Positions 1-10,100 of a stretch of 25,874 nucleotides of DNA are shown one piece after another. Numbering within the stretch: position 1 is the stretch's first letter; the number at the start of each line of letters is the position of its first letter. Below the pieces are notes generated by a model. That model made no database searches. It was not told where the DNA came from and saw only the letters and a list, made by a program, of their open reading frames with translations. Source of the stretch: Hyphochytrium catenoides (taxonomy: Eukaryota > Sar > Hyphochytriomycetes > Hyphochytriales > Hyphochytriaceae); NCBI GenBank assembly GCA_900088475.1, contig FLMG01004616.1:1-25874 (forward strand), read 5' to 3'. The position numbers were made by a program, and so were the translations under genes.

Positions 1-240
1 AGAGAGAGAGAGAGAGAGAGGGGAGGGAGAGAGAGAGAGGGAGAAAGAGAGAGGGAGATAGAAGAGATGGAGAGAGAGAGAGAGTGGCGAGAGAGAGAGG
101 GAGAGTGGCGAGAGAGAGAGGGAGAGGGAGAAAGAGAGAGGGAGACAGAAAAAGATGGAGATGGAGAGAGAGAGTAGAGTGGAGAGAGAGAGAGAGAGTG
201 AGATATGAAGAGAGGAGATAGGGAGGCAGAGGATCTTCCA
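1..240. repeat. (GA)n-rich purine low-complexity tract
   Basis: Almost pure G/A on the plus strand: interrupted GA dinucleotide runs with GGGA, GAAA and GGAGAT variants and a few T or C interruptions (for example TGGCGAGAG seen twice near 84-120). It is a degenerate microsatellite that runs off the left edge, so its full length is unknown. No open frame here looks like a protein. Confidence 0.9.
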
Positions 241-734
241 ATGAGGTTGCATTGAACCGCGAGACATCAGTCGCAGCACTATGGGCTACACGCCTCAGGA
301 TCCTCTCCCGGCCATCATCACTTATAACCTCTTTGGGCAGCAGATCCTCGGGCCATCAGCGCTCAACAGGAAGTCTGGAGCGCCAGAGCGACACAGAGTG
401 CACAAGAGGAAGAGCAGCCATCGCCCGATAGTGCCAATTCTTCTTACTCCTGAGGCTTACCATCTCCAGCTCTAACTCCGGGCCTCCCCTCCTGCTGCTC
501 ACTTCACTCTCGTTGGCCTTTATCCTTCTCCAATCCCTCGAACTTTTCTCTCCGAGGGCTACCCAGCCTGGCCTGTCAGACTCCACTCTCTCTTTGACTT
601 TCAAGGGCTATGCCATAGCAAGACACTCTAGGAGAGCTGAGAAGGAGGAGGGTGCCAGAACCCCCCAAAGGCGAATGATATAATGCTGCTACCGGGCACA
701 TCTCTCTCTTCTCGATAAGCGTTACGACGGACAG
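241..734. other. Flank upstream of the PPR gene, no supportable gene
   Basis: About 490 bp of mixed sequence between the purine tract and the PPR start codon. Short open frames exist on both strands (for example plus 281-475), but none has a recognisable domain, splice partner or convincing composition. A TAA at 681-683 is in frame with the PPR ATG and closes that frame upstream. The promoter and 5' leader of the PPR gene must lie here, but I see no clear TATA box or other core element. Confidence 0.6.
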
Positions 735-3700
735 ATGATCCGTCTGATTACCTCGCAGGTGAGGCCGGGCGGGAGAGACCTTCTGCTTCAGCAAGGGAGA
801 GCCAATCTGAGACGATCTCAGTATGTGCCTTCTTCTCTCTCCAGACGGAGCTTCCTTTCTTTCTCCAGGTCTCAGCGTGGAAGCTTATCGCCCATCCTCG
901 GGTCACTAGGAACAGATGTCAGGGGCGTGCAGACAGGGACTGCGGCCGTGCAGAGATCAGCTGGCAAGAAGGATAGGGTCAGGTCGAAAAAGACACCGGC
1001 CTCACTCAGGGAACAGGAGGCGGCGATGGAGCAGACGCTAGCCTCTCTGTCTTTCTCATTACGGACTGCTGGCTCCTCTGAGGTCTCCCAGCTTTTTTCT
1101 CGCTGTCTCACTCTTCCTCTTTCCCAGGACAAACTTCTAGAGCGACTCGTGGCTGAGCTCTGTAAGTCCAAACAGATCTATCGAGCTCGACAGCTTGTCA
1201 ACCTCGCAAGAGAAAGAGACATTCAACCCCCTCTCTCTGTGTATAAAATGCTCGTGGAAGGCTATGTCAACGCCTCTCGCTCGGAAGACGTTCCTGCTCT
1301 CATTGACAGCTTTCCCCTCTCTTGTCCTCGCGAAGTGACTGACGTAACGCTGACAGGGATCCGGCTCTTAGGGGCGGACAACCTTTCCTGGCAGGGCGTG
1401 GAAGAGCTTCTCTCTCTTCTGCAGCAGCGTTCTATCTCTTTTGAGCACAAGGAACATCTGGAGGGATTGGTAGAAGTCTTTGGACAGGGGTTGAAGAGAG
1501 AAGAGGCGCTTCAGGCTTGGGAGGCGCTGCAGGCCTCTTTCCCCTCTGATCCTCCTTCTCCTCCCTCGGTGGCAGCAATGGCTCTCCTCTTCGCTCACTC
1601 TGATTCTCCCAGAGAGGCTCTGGATTTTCTGTCAGAACATGAGAGGAAGGGTTTGGTCCATCGTCACTATCTTAGCTATGCCGCAGTTTTTGGCGCTGCC
1701 GCTGCGAAAGAAGATACAGAGATCATGAGGGAGCTTCTCTTCGGCCCATTGAAAGAGCTCTCTCCCGGTCTCCCTCCCCATCAGTACTTTTGTCGGTATA
1801 TCTCCCTTTTGGGGGATGATGACAACGTTATCAGGGAAATGAAGAATATCTTCGATGTCTATGCAGAGGTCCAGAGACCCGTGCCTGCGGAAGTCTGGGA
1901 AGAGTTCGCTCACATGGTTCTTCAGGGAGATCAGCCTCTAACTCCGATGGAATGGAAGGCGAACTTCGAGAAGTTTTTTCACAGAGGGTTTGGCCATGAA
2001 TCTCTCTGTGGGCTAGTGGGCGCGTATGCGAGGAACAGGTTGTTCGTCTACGCGGAGGGCTTTGTGGCTCTCGCTTTGGAACAAGGCTTTAGCAAGGTCC
2101 CTATGGATAGAATACTCGAGGAGCTGGTGGCGTCAGGTAGAGTGGCGGAAGGGATGGACATTATCTCTCGCTTCTATCGTCCAGAATGTGGCGCTGGTGC
2201 AACAAACAAGCTTCTAAAGGCGATGACGAAGGTCTCTTCGATAGAGGAGGTGGACAGAATGCTTGCTCTGATGAACGACTGGGGCCATACTGTGGATGCA
2301 CGCGTTGTGCCTTTCGTTCTGGAGCTGTACGGGGGAAGGCATGGCTCTCTGTTCCTCTTGGAGTCTGTCTTCTTGAAGCTCTTTAATGACTGTGGCTTTT
2401 CAATAGCTTCTCGATCGCTGTCTAGGGAAGAGAGAGGGCAGAGAGGAGGAACCGAGAAGCAGTCAAGCACAAAGCCCCGCATACCGACCGAGAATGAGTG
2501 CACGCGACTAATCAAAGCTTATGCCGAGAAAGGAGAGAAGCAGAAGTTAGAGAACCTACTTTCAAAGTTCCCGGACTGGGGCTTCTCTCCTGGCCTTCAA
2601 ACCTACAATTACATCATTGAAGGTTTAGGGATGGGAGGGAGAGTTAAGGAAGCTCTTCAATACCTTCAAAAGCTGGATGACTTAGGGTTCCCTCCTTGCC
2701 GAAACTGCTATAATGCTCTCCTTGCGGCGTGCGCGGTGCGGAGAGACTCTCTCGCGGTAGACGTCTTGTTAGAAGGCATGAAAGAAAGAGCTCTTCCTAT
2801 AAGCCATCATTCTTTTCGGAAGCTCTGTCTGATGCACTTGCATAGGCTAAAGGCGCTTGAGGCAGCCTCTTCTAAGTCTAGACGCTTTGGAGGTAGAGAG
2901 CGGAAAGACGAGAAAGAAATAGTTCGGAGTAAGCTGGATGGAGTTGTCCGCTCTTTCGAGGAATATTACATTGAGGAAAAAGGGAGAAGACGTTTCTTGG
3001 GACGAAAGGACAGGAAAGTGTTCAACAGTCTGATCTTCTACTACGGCAAGGTAGGAGACCTGAAGAAGTGTCAGCAGCTCGTCGATATGATGAGGGAGTA
3101 CAAGCTTACTCCCAATGAAGATACTTTCCGTTTCCTTTTAATGGCCTTTGGAGAACGAGGACGCGTATGGAAAGCTGAGAGCATTTTCTCCATTTTCTCT
3201 GAGAGCGGCCTTCTTCCTTCCGTTAGAACCTTTGAAGCACTAGTTAGAGGGTACATCTCTTCCTCACAGACTTCTGATGCTCTCAACGTCGTTATCACAA
3301 GGATGCCGGCCCTTAAAGTGAGAGCAGACACACGTCTTCTCTCCGTCCTGTTGTACCATCTTGGCAGGGCGCGAGATCAGTTTAGTACCAAACGGCTAGT
3401 GCAGTGGATAGATAGTGAGGGTCTCTCACTAGGAGAAGATCTATTCGTGGCCATGCTAAGCGGCTTCGTAGACAGCAGAGATCTAGGCCTCGCTCGTTCA
3501 CTGTTCTTTTCTCTCTCTCCTGCCGATGTCCCTCTTCAGGCTTATGAGAAGCTATTCGGAGGGGCCGTCTTTGCGGGCGAAGAGGGCTTGGAGCTAATGA
3601 GGGCGTTGGAAGATAGAATGCGTAAAGGAGGGCTGCCTCTCTCTACTGCCTGCCGGTCTCATTTTTGTGAGGCGCTAGCGGTGAATGGCAGGATAGACGA

Positions 3701-4328
3701 CGCTAAGAGAGAGCTTGTGAAGATGCTGAATCAGAAGTTGTTGCCTTCTCAGAAAGCACTACGTATCTACTTCAGACACGCAGTGCGTGCTACGGCTAGT
3801 GGCACCGTGGAGGACGGCCAACAAAGAGATGAGGCAAGGGACCAGCTCAACGATTTGGAAAGGTTTAGGAAGGGGATGATAGAGAGAGGCTGGCTCGCTT
3901 CTCTGGAATCTGGATTGGCCATTCTTGGTGCTTTTGCCGACATTCGCGATTGGGATGGAACCTCAAGAGTCTTCGCTGAGTTAGAAAAGGAAGAGAAGGA
4001 AAAAGGCTTAAACTTGCCGCTCGCGGCGTACGAAGAGCTCATTTACTGTGCGGGGCGATGCGGCAAGGTTGATGAAGCGGAAGCGATCATAGACACAGCC
4101 GTGCAACACAACCTTTCTCCCTCTCTATTTATGTTCCATTCTCTTATTGAGTCATACACCACCGCGGGAAGAGCAGCTGACCCTGACACGCTAATGCTTC
4201 GGATACAGGACGAGTTCGGCCTCTCTCCTTCTGCCAAGACATACAACCTTCTTAGTGCCATGATGCAGCCTTTTGATAGGGAAGGAGGGCAGAAATGGCT
4301 CCAACACTCGCTTGACTCGCTCATCTAG
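735..4328 (+). CDS. Large pentatricopeptide repeat (PPR) protein, probably organellar
   Basis: One uninterrupted 1,197-codon frame. The first ~50 residues are rich in Arg and Ser with almost no acidic residues, as in a mitochondrial or plastid import leader, followed by Ser/Lys/Arg-rich linker. The rest is helical-repeat sequence. Clear PPR units include TYNYIIEGLGMGGRVKEAL (~residue 622), VFNSLIFYYGKVGDLKKCQQ (~762), TFRFLLMAFGERGRVWKAE (~797), TFEALVRGYISSSQTSDAL (~831), AYEELIYCAGRCGKVDEAEA (~1098) and MFHSLIESYTTAGRA (~1133). Weaker PPR/TPR-like helices fill residues 90-560. PPR proteins bind single-stranded RNA, each repeat contacting about one base, and act in organelle RNA processing, stability or translation; the target here is unknown. 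No C-terminal DYW, SMR or PRORP domain is seen. The ATG is supported by an in-frame TAA at 681. The stop is TAG at 4326-4328; a spliced extension is possible (see the next feature). Confidence 0.9.
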   Translation: MIRLITSQVRPGGRDLLLQQGRANLRRSQYVPSSLSRRSFLSFSRSQRGSLSPILGSLGTDVRGVQTGTAAVQRSAGKKDRVRSKKTPASLREQEAAMEQTLASLSFSLRTAGSSEVSQLFSRCLTLPLSQDKLLERLVAELCKSKQIYRARQLVNLARERDIQPPLSVYKMLVEGYVNASRSEDVPALIDSFPLSCPREVTDVTLTGIRLLGADNLSWQGVEELLSLLQQRSISFEHKEHLEGLVEVFGQGLKREEALQAWEALQASFPSDPPSPPSVAAMALLFAHSDSPREALDFLSEHERKGLVHRHYLSYAAVFGAAAAKEDTEIMRELLFGPLKELSPGLPPHQYFCRYISLLGDDDNVIREMKNIFDVYAEVQRPVPAEVWEEFAHMVLQGDQPLTPMEWKANFEKFFHRGFGHESLCGLVGAYARNRLFVYAEGFVALALEQGFSKVPMDRILEELVASGRVAEGMDIISRFYRPECGAGATNKLLKAMTKVSSIEEVDRMLALMNDWGHTVDARVVPFVLELYGGRHGSLFLLESVFLKLFNDCGFSIASRSLSREERGQRGGTEKQSSTKPRIPTENECTRLIKAYAEKGEKQKLENLLSKFPDWGFSPGLQTYNYIIEGLGMGGRVKEALQYLQKLDDLGFPPCRNCYNALLAACAVRRDSLAVDVLLEGMKERALPISHHSFRKLCLMHLHRLKALEAASSKSRRFGGRERKDEKEIVRSKLDGVVRSFEEYYIEEKGRRRFLGRKDRKVFNSLIFYYGKVGDLKKCQQLVDMMREYKLTPNEDTFRFLLMAFGERGRVWKAESIFSIFSESGLLPSVRTFEALVRGYISSSQTSDALNVVITRMPALKVRADTRLLSVLLYHLGRARDQFSTKRLVQWIDSEGLSLGEDLFVAMLSGFVDSRDLGLARSLFFSLSPADVPLQAYEKLFGGAVFAGEEGLELMRALEDRMRKGGLPLSTACRSHFCEALAVNGRIDDAKRELVKMLNQKLLPSQKALRIYFRHAVRATASGTVEDGQQRDEARDQLNDLERFRKGMIERGWLASLESGLAILGAFADIRDWDGTSRVFAELEKEEKEKGLNLPLAAYEELIYCAGRCGKVDEAEAIIDTAVQHNLSPSLFMFHSLIESYTTAGRAADPDTLMLRIQDEFGLSPSAKTYNLLSAMMQPFDREGGQKWLQHSLDSLI

Positions 4329-4666
4329 ACACTTCAGAGATCGTCACCTTACGAGAAGCCTGGACAAACGTAGTCCGTGCTTTAGGAAAGCTCTGCCATT
4401 GGCTCTCTCTGAATCAGAAAACCCTCACTCTGTTCGTTGAGCCCGCCGCCCAAAAGAACGGTCAGAAATCCATCTCTGCTGTTAAATTTCCTGGGAGACA
4501 GTGGGATTTTGAAGTGCGTATAAGGGGAGGCCGTCTCCGTAGCCACTGCCAGTGGGACTATCAAAACGAATGCGGGACGGTGATGCAGGAGCAACTCCTC
4601 TCTCTCCCTTCCACTTACTTAGGGGCTTTCACCTACATGATTCGCTCTCAACCACATGAGATGTAA
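4329..4666 (+). other. Open frame after the PPR stop, possible 3' exon
   Basis: From 4331 a different frame from the PPR gene stays open for 111 codons to TAA at 4664-4666 with no ATG near its start, so it would have to be reached by splicing or a frameshift. Its composition is protein-like: an amphipathic start (LREAWTNVVRALGKLCHWL) and later QWDFEVRIRGG and YLGAFTYMIR. Removing 4255-4328 as an intron (donor GTGCCA, acceptor CATCTAG, branch-like CTTGACT) joins the PPR frame to it in phase, right after the last TYNLL. The donor is weak, and the unspliced PPR C-terminus is also plausible. No domain recognised. Confidence 0.4.
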
Positions 4667-4908
4667 TTTATTAACAAGGTGAAGCTGTCAAAATGTATTA
4701 CAGCGCTACTTTAAACCTCACAGGCTGTCGATAGAGAGATAGTGCCTCTTCTTTCTTCTAGTCCAAAGTAGGATTTCTTGGTCCAAAGCAGGAGAGATGA
4801 GAGGAGTTTACTCTCTCGTCTATCGTACTTGTGCCCTGATCCAGGTGCAAAGAGGTTCATGGGTGATCTGCAGACCCTGCGAAGGATCGAACAGGCCTTG
4901 TAAGGCCC
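4667..4908. other. Convergent spacer between PPR and CFAP54 genes
   Basis: About 240 bp between two tail-to-tail genes. On the minus strand the frame of the last CFAP54 exon stays open past its TAG (4911-4909) to a TAA at 4713-4711, about 65 codons, so part of this stretch may be C-terminal coding sequence instead of 3' UTR. No canonical AATAAA was seen on either strand. Confidence 0.4.
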
Positions 4909-7153
4909 CTAGAGTCTCTCCCTGACAGGGTAGGTCTGGAGCTTCTCTGGCTCGGCCTGACAGGAAGAGCAGACCACAGGTTCAGTCAGATATGGGATGT
5001 TCTCGTCCTTAGAGCGTCCTCGTTCTTGAAGACTTTAGTGCGCTTGTTGACATTGACTCTCAAATGTCCACTGAAGTTCTTAAACTCTTACAGATTTCGA
5101 TTTTCCACTCTCTCCCACAGGGCGACCCTGAATACTGTTCATCTGGCATCTGAAGACTCTCCTCTCTTTCTGCAACGCTCAGTTCATCTCACCTGGGGCC
5201 TTTGCATCCTCGCTCTTCTTCTTCCGATGCCAATTGGCAGCGGTTGAAATGGCTCGACCAGCATCGTCTAAGAACATCTTGAAGTCGGCGCGGACTTTGC
5301 TGTCATCCTCTGCATCCTTACCCTTCAAAATAAGCTTCAGCTGTTCCCAACGATGACGTATGGAGCCAACTCTCTCATAGCACTCAGTTTGGACCTCCGG
5401 AGAGAAATGAAGCTGAACACAATGACAGAGGAAACGGAGATCCCAAGGCGGAGTAAGGAGACGGTAATAGTTAGTGATGGTGTCTAAAAACGCCAAGAAA
5501 GGAGAAGTAAGTGGAAGGATCGAAGGCTCAAGGCTCACAAAATAGAAGGAATGCCAACTCAATAGCACCTTCCAGGTACTTCGAAAGGTAGCGATCAGCA
5601 GGAAAGAGTTGCTCTAAGCAGTAGGAAGGAGGGGATAATGTCGAGGCCAAACAGGGAGCTAAAGCTGTAGAAATACCCTCAGGAGTTCAGGGGAGTCATC
5701 GTTGGTGCTTCGGGTCTCTCCCAGCAAAAGGAAGAGTGTCATGATCCCCGCCTTTGCGGATGCTATCTTGTCCTCCTCCCGCTTTTCTTCATTTTGCTCC
5801 GCATCCTCGGTTGTTAAGCTTTCTGGCTGCCTTAAATTATGGTCCCACTGTGCACAGCAGAAGCCATTCGGGATGTGGGGGTCGCCTGTGAATAGCTCTC
5901 TGTGAGTGGTAGATATGTAGAGAGGGAGAGGGAAAGAATAAAGGTAACCAATATCTTCGAGCAAGAGATGGAGAAGAAGTAGATAGGGAAAGCAAGGCCT
6001 AAGGGTGAGGAATTAATCGAAAGCACAAGGTTCTCTCCAGACGAGTGACCCGTACCTGTTGGATCAAGATTTGGATGAGAGCAGAGAGCCGCGTACTGCT
6101 GAGAAATCTTGAGGAACAGCTCGTGAAGAGTGGCAACAGGAGAAAGAGAAGAGAGAGGCCATAGCTCAAGTAGGTTCCGGCTGCGGAGTAGCTGAAGGAA
6201 CAGATACGGAAGACGCTTGTTCGCTTCTTCTACGAAGGGCTCGAGTGGTGTAGGGGAGAGAGCGAGGACGGCCGATAGCTCTAAGAGACGGACGTGCAAT
6301 TAATTTGGGACGCATGGGCAGACGACGGTGACGTTACTACGAAGTATGGACCCGAGAGCGACACAGATGTATAAAGAAGACAATTGCTAAGGAATCGGTT
6401 CTTAATAAGACATAAAGAGAGACACTTCTTCCCAAGAATCACGGATAACAAGAGCAGAACCGCATAGCTCAAAGGACTGCACGCGGCACGATGGAATCAT
6501 AGAGGCTGACAGCCACGGAGGCAGAGGCATCGCATGTGACCCAAGGATCCGAAACAGGAAAGGCGCCGTTGAACGACCAAGAGACGAGGACTCTAACACC
6601 AGCCCGTCACCTTACCTCCAAGAGAACTTTGGGTCATGGAACTGAGGCTTTCCATAGATAGTGAGATGTACTTCGAGGGCTCTCGCCATAGGCTTTTATG
6701 TGTTTGGAGAACTCTGAAGGCTTCCTGTAGATAGAAGCAAGAGGCCTGCCAGAAGGTGAGTAAGCAAGGCGGAAAGGGTCAGCAAGCGGACGGTGGTTCA
6801 CCAGAAGTGGCTTTTTGATTAGGACTTCACCGAAGACGAAAGAGAGGAGAGCTGCACCCTATAAACTGATTGAAAAGTGGACAACTGCCACTTTCCCTCA
6901 ATAGGAACGAAACCCGAAACACCGAGGTCAAAGAACGGAACTACTTGGGGTGAGGAGGGAGCGATATGCTGGGTTTTGAAGGGAGAGGGTTACCTTGAGA
7001 TGCTCTCCTGCGTCCTCCTTTATGCGATTCGCTCCATAGACAGTTAGCAGCTCCAGCAGTGCGCTGTGAATTAGTGGGCTCGGAGGTCCTCCGCTCTTCT
7101 TGCTCCAAAGCAGGGACGAAGAGAAGTCTGAGGTGACCTGCCTAAATAACTCT
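4909..7153 (-). other. CFAP54: CFAP54 C-terminal exons
   Basis: Exons: 6994-7153 (start uncertain by 2-4 bp), 6802-6858, 6616-6724, 6426-6505, 6056-6278, 5677-5897, 5539-5578, 5193-5483, 4909-5024. Phases agree at every join. Recognisable pieces are SPLIHSALLELLTVYGANRI, NGFCCAQWDHNLRQPE followed by an acidic linker and MTLFLLLGE, then YYRLLTPPWDLRFLCHCVQL and HRWEQLKLILKGKD. The family is known to end with a similar QW-containing block. The exon 5193-5483 ends at CAG|GTGAGA, a near-perfect donor; read through, it would instead stop at TGA 5181-5179 (APGEMN). The spliced form continues with LQ-rich sequence containing VVCSSCQAEPEKLQ and stops at TAG 4911-4909. Confidence 0.75.
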
Positions 7154-10100
7154 CTGCAACGTCAAAAGGCAACAGAAGTAACGGTTGAAGATCGAAGAGA
7201 GAGGGGAGCACAGAAGGCAGAGGAGACGAAATGCGGCAGAAGAGGACATTTGATAAGGTTCGGGGCCGAAAAGCTGCTGCTGATAAGCATCAAGGTGAAA
7301 GTGAGCCAAGCAGCAGGAGCTCTATCAGGATGTATCCACGAGGTGAGATACAAGCCGCCCCATGAAGGTGTTCCGCAACGATCGGGGAGGACACGAGAGA
7401 AGGAGAGTTGAAGAGCCAGCACCAGGGAATGGAAGCGGAACGTGTGGAAAAGGGCGGTAGCAAAGGCTGAAAGCGAACAGAGGTATTACCTCTTTGCTTC
7501 CAACGTCTCCGCACTGTCTAGCCTTTCCGGCAGCAGCTGTAGGCAGCATGTTAATGGACCCATACTCAGTTGGTTCACCAATTTGCCTTGATCTGCTCCA
7601 TCTTGCTTTACCGCATAGCCCATTCTACCTACCACCTCACCTCCCAAGAGAGATGATCCTTCTATTATCTTGGCCCAAGAGTGTCTAAGGAGATTTCTAC
7701 TCATACTTTCTAACTAGTGACCCTTACCTTTGCTCGTATCGAGCCTAAGACCAGGAATGTCTTCGCTCTTTTCGTGCAATGGGAGGCGTAGCAGTGATCT
7801 ACCGAAGAAAGTGCAGCCTGTGCAGGGAAATTGCCAGCAAGAAGTCAGATAAATAGAGGTTCTGCTTCAGACGTTCCGCAGAAGTTTGATTTAGTCCTCT
7901 GGAAGCGTACCTGTAACCGCTTCTCTAGAGTTTTCAAGTCGTCCACTTGACATCCCAGATTTGCCATCTATGTTCATAATCGTAGCATGCGAAGGGTTAA
8001 AAGGCCAGCTTGCAGTCATTGACTTAGTAAGACTGAGACGAGAAGCGAAAGACAAAAGCTGTCAAGGTGTGCCCTGCCATTATGAAGCTGGAAAGGAGCC
8101 AGAGCAAGGTGCAGACAGCACGTCGGAGATACACTATGTAAGCCACACCACTAGGTGACTAAGTGATAGATTGTAGAGAGTGTCATGGCCTGGACCTTAA
8201 TCGAAAGCTCGGCTGCCATGACAGTGATTGCCTCAAGCTGGGAAAGGTCGGGTATATATATGTTCTGCGGCTCCGACTGGCTCCCTGTGATACATAATCC
8301 GTCAGGGAGAAGAGGGAGCAGAGTGGTCCTTCTCGTTTCATCTGGCCAGCCTTTTTCATCCTGTCTCCTATAGCCTTTTGTTCCACCATAGTCCCCTATT
8401 CTTTAACTCCCTTTAGCTTTGAGTCGGACGTTCCCATTTCTCTGCTCTATTCGTCGTAATGGTGCTTTGCTTTCTCTTCTTTCTGGCATTTAGAACTGCA
8501 ACATCGTTCCTGTGCTTACCGCTCCACCCAAGTCGTGCTAAACGTTCATCAAGAACTCTTCCTGCGGCCTCCACATGGCTCTTGGCTTCCTGAAATAGAG
8601 AGAGACGGGACGTTTCGCCATCCTTCTCCTGCTCAGGAGCAAGTAGAGTTGCCCGTTCGGACAGGAGGCTGCGGAGACAGGGGAAAGTTAGAAGACCGAG
8701 GACAAGCAGAATGAACGGAAAAGGGAAGCAAGGGAGAGTTAGATATGCGAGGCCAGTAGAAAGAACGAACAAAGGAGTTCATGATTTAATGGAACGACGA
8801 CGTAGACTAATTAGCACTCATATCATAACGTCGTCCGAAGTATAGCAAGCCACATCAGTTCCCTTACAATGAAAGGAGAAGGTGTGCCTGGAGGCAGCAA
8901 GTTAGGTCAGAACTTTTCCTTTCTTCGTGCTCCTGCAAAAGGTTGCGGCACAGCCTTTCACCCTCAGGGCTTCTACCTAGATGGACCGAGAGTGCGTCAG
9001 GGAAGAGCGAATCTCTAGGCTAAAGGTAGAGAAAGCGAAGGGCAATCTCCGCCATAGAGCCCTCTCGGTAATATGCCTGACCCGCACCCACAACAGGACT
9101 AGGAGCGCCAGGTCAATGGAGCACCAAAGTGCATTGAAAGCATAAAGAAAACACATTACCAGCTACGGGACACATAGGGTCAGCGCAGCCGAGCGTCTTG
9201 AATCTTCTTAATACCTTGCAATATGTAAGCTTGAATGAGGAACAAGGTACTCTCCTGCTCCCCTATGGTGTCAACGTTACACCGCGCTTCCTGCAAAGCA
9301 GCCAAAGAGACATCCTCGGCTTTTTCAACTTCACCTTTGTGCAAGAGATACTCCACCATGTGCCGCCGTGCCCTGAGTTGGGGAGACGGTAGCATCGTCA
9401 ACTTATAGGCACAAAGCGAGTTCGACTGAGGAAAGTCGCAAGTAACCAGATCGGTGAAGTCAAGAGACGCATCATTATGAGCAGAGGTTGAGGTATAGAG
9501 CTTGGACAAAGGTACCAGGAAAGATGATGACGGATATGCGGACAAGAGAGGAGAAGACGACGTTGAACTTCATTGGATGTGCAGCTCCCTTGCTCTACGA
9601 TAGCAAAAAAGAACCCAATGATAATAGAGGTTCCCCCTCTGCGATCATCTTTCTTTTACCTTCTCCAGAGAGCAACATCCACTCCGATCTTCAACTGCAG
9701 TCCCGACCTTTCTATAACCTTCAGAGCCTCGCTGAAGCTCTCTATGTGTCCGACAGTGAAGAGGTGGTAAGTTTGGAACTAACGGCAGAGAGAGAAGGGA
9801 TAGCGACTAATTGAACTTAGGCACTGAAGTACTAGGCGACAGAGAGATCAGTATTTGACCAAACGACCAGGGAGGCAGACCAAGGCTGATGACACTAAGA
9901 ATGGGTTTTGCACTCTAGAAGGCAGGTCCCTAAAGCAAGGAGGGACCTTCATAGTAGCCTTGGTATCGGAAGAGCTGATGCTGAGTCAGCAGGCATTCTA
10001 CTAGTGCTCTTGTGTACACCTCCGGCTCACTGTCTGGCGAGAAAGATTGGGAGAATAAATTGAAGCCTGCTTCCTCCGCCGCAGAAATAATTGCGTCCAA

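Noticed and set aside
1-240. CRISPR array or tandem structural repeat
   Set aside because: There is no spacer-repeat periodicity, only degenerate GA dinucleotide sequence in a eukaryotic genome.
281-475. 64-codon plus-strand frame upstream of the PPR gene
   Set aside because: No homology recognised, short, and the region is open on both strands by chance.
4382-4594. 70-codon minus-strand frame near 4.4-4.6 kb as a CFAP54 exon
   Set aside because: CFAP54 sequence ends by phase-consistent joining near 4.9 kb (or 4.7 kb), and no acceptor/phase links it; the plus-strand frame there is longer and more protein-like.
4909-9098. Reassigned TAG codon (TAG = Gln)
   Set aside because: Two TAGs fall in coding-like frames, but more than 2,400 other codons of CFAP54 and the PPR gene use only CAA/CAG for Gln and none contains TAG; short introns or normal stops explain both.
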